A DNA stretch of 64,000 nt from Paulinella micropora (taxonomy: Eukaryota; Cercozoa; Imbricatea; Euglyphida; Paulinellidae): the NCBI GenBank assembly GCA_019918135.1, contig WBZZ01002108.1, forward strand, positions 10,001 through 74,000, in the 5' to 3' direction. This document shows, piece after piece, positions 59,473 to 64,000 of this stretch. Made by a program: the position numbers and the translations under genes. The first letter of the stretch is position 1. Each line of letters starts with the position of its first letter. The notes beneath the pieces are model-generated. The model saw only the letters and a list, made by a program, of their open reading frames with translations. It was not told the DNA's origin and did not search any database.

Positions 59473-60627
59473 ATGAATACCTCTAAGAACGAGGCCAAGG
59501 CACGATTACGATTTCTGCGAAAAGAGGCAGAGGGAGGCAAGGCAGAGGCCCAGTTCCAGCTAGGGCGTTGTTACCAGCTTGGCCAAGGCACAGCGGAAAA
59601 CGCGCCCAAGGCCGCGAAATGGTACCGAAAGGCCGCGGTGCAGGGCTACGCAGAAGCGCAAGCCAAGCTGGGCGCTTGTTATTACCTTGGTCAGGGTGTG
59701 GCCGAGGATCAGAAGCAGGCTTTGAAGTGGTTTCGCAGGGCAGCGATGCAGGGGAACGCAGACGCACAGTACCAGGTTGGAGTTTGCAACCACGGTGGTA
59801 CGGGCGTGGTCAAGAACGCGGTTCAGGCTTTGCACTGGTTTATGCAAGCAGCAGATCAAGGCCACGTGGATGCCCGAGTGTGCCTAGCCGTTTTTTATTA
59901 CGATAGTATCGCCTGCCAGCAGGACCGGGCCAAAGTCGCTGAATGGTTACGCCTCGCAGCAGAAAAGGGCCACGCAGCCGCGCAGTACCAAATGGGGCTC
60001 TGGTACGACGAGGGCGCGGTCGTGGCCAAGGACGATGTGAAGGCAGCTGAATGGTTCAGCAAGGCCGCAGAGCAGGGCTTCGTCAGCGCTTTCTGGGCGC
60101 TCGGGATCTGCTATGAGATGGGTAGGGGTGTACCCCAGGATGACGCCCGGGCCATGGAGTACTATCGCCAAGCCGCCGAACGTGGCCATGCCAAAGCCCA
60201 GTTCGAGATGGGGCTCCACTACGAAAAAGGCACAGGCGTGGCTTGCGTGAGGTACGATTATCATGAAGAAATGGACGTGGTAAAAGATGAGATCAAGGCA
60301 GCACACTGCTGGGCCGAGGCGAGGCGGTGGTTCAGCCAAGCGGCTGAGCAGGGCCACGCGGAAGCGCAGTTCCGGCTGGGGCTTTGTTACGCATATGACA
60401 CGCGCAAGTTCGAGGAATGGGAAGAGGCAGAGCCATACTGGATCAAGGCGGTGGAATTGTTCCGCAAATCAGCGGAACAAGGGCACGCACCGGCCCAGTA
60501 TCGCCTTGGACGCTGCTACCAACACGGCACGGGCGTGGCAGAGGACGAGGCTCAGGCTTCGCAATGGTTAACAAAAGCGGCGGAGCAAGGCATCCTAGCT
60601 CTTACGGCATATTTCGACATCTCGTGA
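59473..60627 (+). CDS. Sel1-repeat protein, about nine repeats
   Basis: 384 residues from the ATG at 59473. Regular Sel1 repeats: EAQFQLGRCYQLGQGT, EAQAKLGACYYLGQGV, DAQYQVGVCNHGGTGV, DARVCLAVFYYDS, AAQYQMGLWYDEGAVV, SAFWALGICYEMGRGV, KAQFEMGLHYEKGTGV, EAQFRLGLCYAYDTRK, PAQYRLGRCYQHGTGV, each followed by an A..W...AA..G helix. One repeat has an inserted loop (VRYDYHEEMDVVKDE). There is no signal peptide or membrane span, so it is a soluble scaffold. It is a relative of the gene at 31478 but with all repeats in one frame. Confidence 0.88.
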   Translation: MNTSKNEAKARLRFLRKEAEGGKAEAQFQLGRCYQLGQGTAENAPKAAKWYRKAAVQGYAEAQAKLGACYYLGQGVAEDQKQALKWFRRAAMQGNADAQYQVGVCNHGGTGVVKNAVQALHWFMQAADQGHVDARVCLAVFYYDSIACQQDRAKVAEWLRLAAEKGHAAAQYQMGLWYDEGAVVAKDDVKAAEWFSKAAEQGFVSAFWALGICYEMGRGVPQDDARAMEYYRQAAERGHAKAQFEMGLHYEKGTGVACVRYDYHEEMDVVKDEIKAAHCWAEARRWFSQAAEQGHAEAQFRLGLCYAYDTRKFEEWEEAEPYWIKAVELFRKSAEQGHAPAQYRLGRCYQHGTGVAEDEAQASQWLTKAAEQGILALTAYFDIS

Positions 60628-61001
60628 ACAGCGAGAGGTCACGCTAGAACTTGTATATTTTTTAATTAAAAGTTTCTCAAGAAAGAAAAAAAAGTCTTTT
60701 TAATTAAAACCCGACAAAGTCTTACACTTGACACTGAAAGCTGCGTGCTGCCCTTTCTCCCTTCCAGCTGCCTGCCGGTCTCTGGAGGGGTTCACCTCTC
60801 TAAGATTTCAATCCAATCTGTATTACTTGGAGTCACAGGGCCAGACATGTCCTGCCAAGTCTAACTGACATTTACTACAAGCCACCCCGCTGGCGCGGGC
60901 TGGAATGGATAAAAGGGGGGGGGGCGCGGGGAACATGCCCCCCCCCCCGCGACCTCCCCCCTCCTTTTCTTTTCTTCCGGCCCGCATAAGCGGGCTGTCG
61001 C
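60628..61001. other. Intergenic with duplicated gene start
   Basis: It holds TTTAATTAAAA tracts, a core cassette (60700-60740), a CTGCCTGCCGGTCTCTGGAG segment shared with 63690, and 60830-60885, a copy of the start and upstream region of the F-box-like gene at 51662 (CAGACATGTCCTGC then AAGTCTAACTGACATTTACT). Confidence 0.65.
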
Positions 61002-62378
61002 GTGCTCAAAACCCTGGCAAATGTTCTGAAGAAGCACAAGGGCAAATTTGACTTACAGCTGCGCCTCCGCGAGGGAGAACACTTTGAAGAGAGTAGCCGA
61101 ACCGTTTGCCAAGGCCTAGCGTGGCTTGCGTATCCACTGGCGCGCAGCCACACGCTCAAAGATCGCACTGTCCGGTGCCGCAATCGGCTCCGGAACCTAC
61201 ACCTGGAGAGGGTAGAAGACGTTGAAGTGCAGCAGAGTTTGGATCTGGACAGGGCCTGGGCTGGCCTGGCTTGGATTTGTCGCCGGAAAAACTATACTTT
61301 TGCGACTTGTGTTCGAATTCACTTCAACGACGCCGCAGATGACGAACGAATACGCCTTTTGGCAGACGCAGGCCTGTCGCAGGATACCGTGCGTTTGGTG
61401 CTAGACTACGTTCCGTCGAAGTGTACGCTTCTGGGCAAACAACTGCGTCACAGCTTGTTTATAAGCGAAAATTTAGATCGGTGGGATGGACGTGACGACA
61501 CGATGGGCACGTTGGAGCTGGGGGGTTTTGCTCTGGGGGACAGCGTGCCCAACGTGCTTTATCGTTTTCTGAAATTTTTCCGTGAGCAAAGGGTCCGACT
61601 AATCAATTGCACGCTTGCGCGGCCGGCGAACGCACTAGCTTGGGCAAGAGCTTTTCAAATTCCAATCAGCTGGATAAGAGAGCTTTCTTAGCATGGCTGC
61701 GATTTCGTTGACGATAAGTTTGTCGCCTTGGCGTTTGATGTCAGGTATACGAGTCTAGAAAGCCTAGACCTCAGCAGCACGCGCGTCGAATCCCTGCCTC
61801 CGAAGCTGCTGGCACGGCTCTCAGGGCTCCAGAGCCTGCATCTACCTAGCCTTGACGTACTGGACGCCTGTCTCCGGCAGCCTGACTCGTCGGTCTTAGC
61901 GGGCCTGCAAGAGCTGCGAGTTGATCGGGCCCTGGATTGGAAATCACTGCCCAAGTACTTTGGTTTACTGAAGAATCTGCGCTGGCTTGAGCTAAACCTA
62001 ACGAAAAACACCGAGTTTTGTGAGCCGCGCCTAGTGCGCGAGGCGTGGCACGCCTGGCCTCGACTGACTCGCTGGTGCCTGCGTGACGACGCGGGAGGGG
62101 GCATGAGCTTTCAATGCGCCCGGGCGTTGCACCAGCTGGGCGAGCTACCCCCCGCCTGCTCGATTCGGGGCACGCTTATCCTGGACCTGCGAGGCACCAA
62201 GCTTACCCCGGATCAGTTGGCAAAGTTGCAAACGTGGGGCAGGACCATTGTCTTGTTTGACTTGCCAGAAATTCCTGCAGTCTTGTGTGACTCGCCAGAG
62301 ATTCCTGCAGTCGGTGAAGGGAGACAGAAAGGAAAAAGGAGGGGTGCCGGCAGGTTTCCCGGGGAAACATACACGTAG
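61002..62378 (+). CDS. LRR-type gene, paralogue of 44068-45140
   Basis: The open frame from about 61002 (no ATG; LKTLANVLKKHKGKFDLQLR) runs to 61691. Coding continues in the same paralogue order from 61692 to 62378, after a stop where the other copy has Trp (ELS-stop-HGCDFVDDKF versus ELSWHGCDFVDD). The C-terminal half has LRRs: LESLDLSSTRVESLPPKLLA, LSGLQSLHLPSLDVL, LKNLRWLELNLTKN, LILDLRGTKLTPDQLAKL. A short EIPAV-type repeat (LPEIPAVLCDSPEIPAV) follows, then repeat DNA. F-box partner roles are possible but no F-box is seen. Confidence 0.6.
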
Positions 62379-64000
62379 ATCATTTGGCGACAAATTTCAT
62401 TCGAGAAAGGGATCTGTTCCCTTTGTTGTCGGGCAAATTTTTTTTTCATCTTCTCATATTTTTCTGACCTTGCGCACGGTGGCCGAGCCATGGCACGGAC
62501 AGGACGCCGTCTGGGCAGTGAGGCTTTTGTCCTCCTAGCACATTGACCCCCGCCCATCCATCCGCAGCAGGGTCGTGCCGGAGCAAGGTGCGCAAGATCT
62601 GCGGAAATATCTGCAGGAATATGAAAAGTGGAAAAGAATTTTTTTTTGGAACGCGTTTGCACGCAAACAAGGGACGAGGGGAGGGGGCAAGACAAATCGT
62701 GCTTGATCCTTCCCCGCCCTTCCTTCTTCCTCTCTTAGTTCTCAGTGCCAAGATTAAAATTTTGTTAGTAATTTTTGCTCGCGTGGTTTTTTCTTGTACA
62801 CCGGCGAAGCGCGCCCCTGCCCTCCCTCTCCCACTCCCGCTCCCAGTTCCCAGTGCCCCCAAATGTAAGACCGTCGAGCTTTAATTCAGCGTCAATTCTC
62901 TCCATCTCCTAATTCTTAGTGTCAAGTGTAAGACTTTGTCGAGTTTTAATTCAGCGTGACTTTTCTTGCACCGGCAAAGCGCCCCACTCCCCCTGTCCTT
63001 TCCCTTTCCCTCCCCCTCTCTTGGTTCTCAGTGCCAAGATTAGGACTTTGTCAGGGATCTTTTTAATTTTTTTTTGTACACCGGCGAAGCGCGCCCCTGA
63101 CCCCCCCTTCTCCGGCTCCCGCCCCCTTCCTCTTTCTCCCGTCTGTTCCCTTTGTTGTTGGGCAAAGAAATTTTTTTTCCTCTTTTCATATTCCCGCGGA
63201 TCTTGCACACGGTGGCCGAGCTATAGCACGGACAGGACGCCGTCGGGGCCGGCCGGGGCTCTTGTCCTCCTAGCACATTGACCACCGCCCATCCATTCGC
63301 CGCAAGGTCGCGCTGGAGCACGGTGCTCCGCTCCTAGTTTTCAGTGCCAACGTGTACGACCGTCGAGTGGGCCGGATGCTGCGGCAGCTTGAGGGTGCCG
63401 TTGCAAGTGTCAAGTGTAAGACTTTGTCGGGCTTTAATTCAGCGCATTCTTTTTCGCACTCTCTTGGCGCCCCTACCCTCCCCCTTCCCTCCCGCTCCCG
63501 ATTCCCCCTTCCCCTGCTCCTTGAGCCCCCCGGGCTCAGGGGGCTCAGAGGGAGGGAAGAAAGAAAGGGGTAGAGGGGAAGGGGGCGCCCCCCCCCCCAA
63601 TCGGTGGGCTCCAAAAAAAGTTTTCTTATTTCTGCCCCCCGCTCTGAGGATGGAGGGATGTGCCGCGTGCTGCCCTTTCTCTCTCGCAGTTGCCTGCCGG
63701 TCTCTGGGGGGTTTGCCTTCCTAGATTTGCCAGGCTTTTCATCGCGTCGGTCACCGCAGCGCATAGTTCCCCCTTGCACCAGGCCACGACGTTCGCGCCT
63801 GTGTAACTAGCTTCAAACAGTTGGTCTCCGGCACCGGAGTCCATGGCCGCTCTCCGGTTTGCGTTCCCCTGCTTTTTTTTCCACCGACTGCTTTTTTTCC
63901 TTATCCTATCAAGCCTCAGCGCATAGTCTCCCCCCTTTTTGCGTGTGTGCCTAGAGGGCCAGGGGGGAGGTAACCCTCTTGCCCTTTTCTTTGCTCCCTC
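62379..64000. other. Repeat-rich DNA to the end of the window
   Basis: It holds E2F-like TTTGGCGACAAATTT (62391), two copies of the GGCCGAGCCATGG or GGCCGAGCTATAG repeat (62467-62575, 63201-63305), the copied promoter segment (62590-62690), core cassettes near 62870, 62930 and 63405, a GAGCCCCC hairpin (63520-63549) with a GGGGCGCCCC palindrome, and the TGGGCTCCAAAAAAAGTTT segment (63604). Confidence 0.7.
63725..63844 (-). pseudogene. Gene-start fragment
   Basis: The ATG at 63844 opens MDSGAGDQLFEASYTGANVV followed by AWCKGELCAAVTDAMKSLAN, which looks like a protein N-terminus. It then runs into the repeat shared with 60745. No continuation or family is recognised. Confidence 0.3.

Noticed and set aside
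1-64000. CRISPR arrays, rRNA and tRNA genes
   Set aside because: No regularly spaced short repeats with unique spacers and no recognisable tRNA or rRNA sequence seen by eye; a dedicated scan was not possible.
20697-64000. The GC-rich region as a giant-virus genome
   Set aside because: H3-like, PARP and Sel1 genes and hairpins would fit, but the short in-phase spliceosomal introns and absence of viral core genes favour host nuclear DNA.

Overview
The window reads as nuclear DNA of a single-celled eukaryote, probably an alga or other protist; I cannot name the species. Short GT-AG introns can be traced with matching reading phases in three genes: a 154-base intron at 334-487, a 97-base intron at 58419-58515, and a run of 48 to 87-base introns between 46816 and 47715. 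Gene content is also eukaryotic: a strongly diverged histone H3, a WWE-PARP ADP-ribosyltransferase, F-box and leucine-rich-repeat proteins, Sel1-repeat proteins and a ubiquitin-protease-like protein. Most of the other genes are uninterrupted open frames.

Layout. (1) 1-4496 is an AT-leaning flank with one intron-bearing gene carrying USP-like and Ulp1-like protease signatures, followed by about 1 kb of AT-rich non-coding DNA. (2) 4497-4608 is a near-perfect 40-bp-arm hairpin followed by a run of 26 C. (3) About 4609-20700 is an integrated Polinton-like virus (PLV): PolB remnant, class-3-lipase-like gene, ExoX-C-like gene, structural genes, major capsid protein, penton, GIY-YIG endonuclease, Ulp1/adenain-type protease, packaging ATPase, membrane protein, long fibre gene with a peptidase S74 end, and rve integrase. 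Its morphogenesis genes are mostly open but several others are in pieces and the replication end is mostly gone, so it is a fossil, probably a fairly young one. (4) 20700-64000 is a GC-rich region. A host gene on the minus strand runs into the integrase end of the PLV. Then come the H3-like gene, the PARP, an AT-rich island (about 25300-26985), and a series of host genes separated by long low-complexity intergenic DNA.

The GC-rich intergenic DNA is not random. It is built from a few modules used over and over: a GAGCCCCC/GGGGGCTC hairpin, a cassette with the core GTAAGACTTTGTCGAG, a module with E2F-like palindromes, a roughly 100 to 400-bp repeat containing a GGCCGAGCCATGG core, and an eight-unit tandem array at 54235-57670. 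Shadows of nearby genes (alpha/beta hydrolase, F-box gene, LRR gene, HNH gene) are scattered among them, so the region has been reshaped by repeated local duplication.

Inside the PLV a separate family of short palindromic elements, in full form a chain of three hairpins, occurs at least seven times, three of them read in frame inside viral genes. Together with the diverged H3, this is the most unusual content of the window. Several host frames change at G or C runs, so some breaks in host genes could be homopolymer miscalls.
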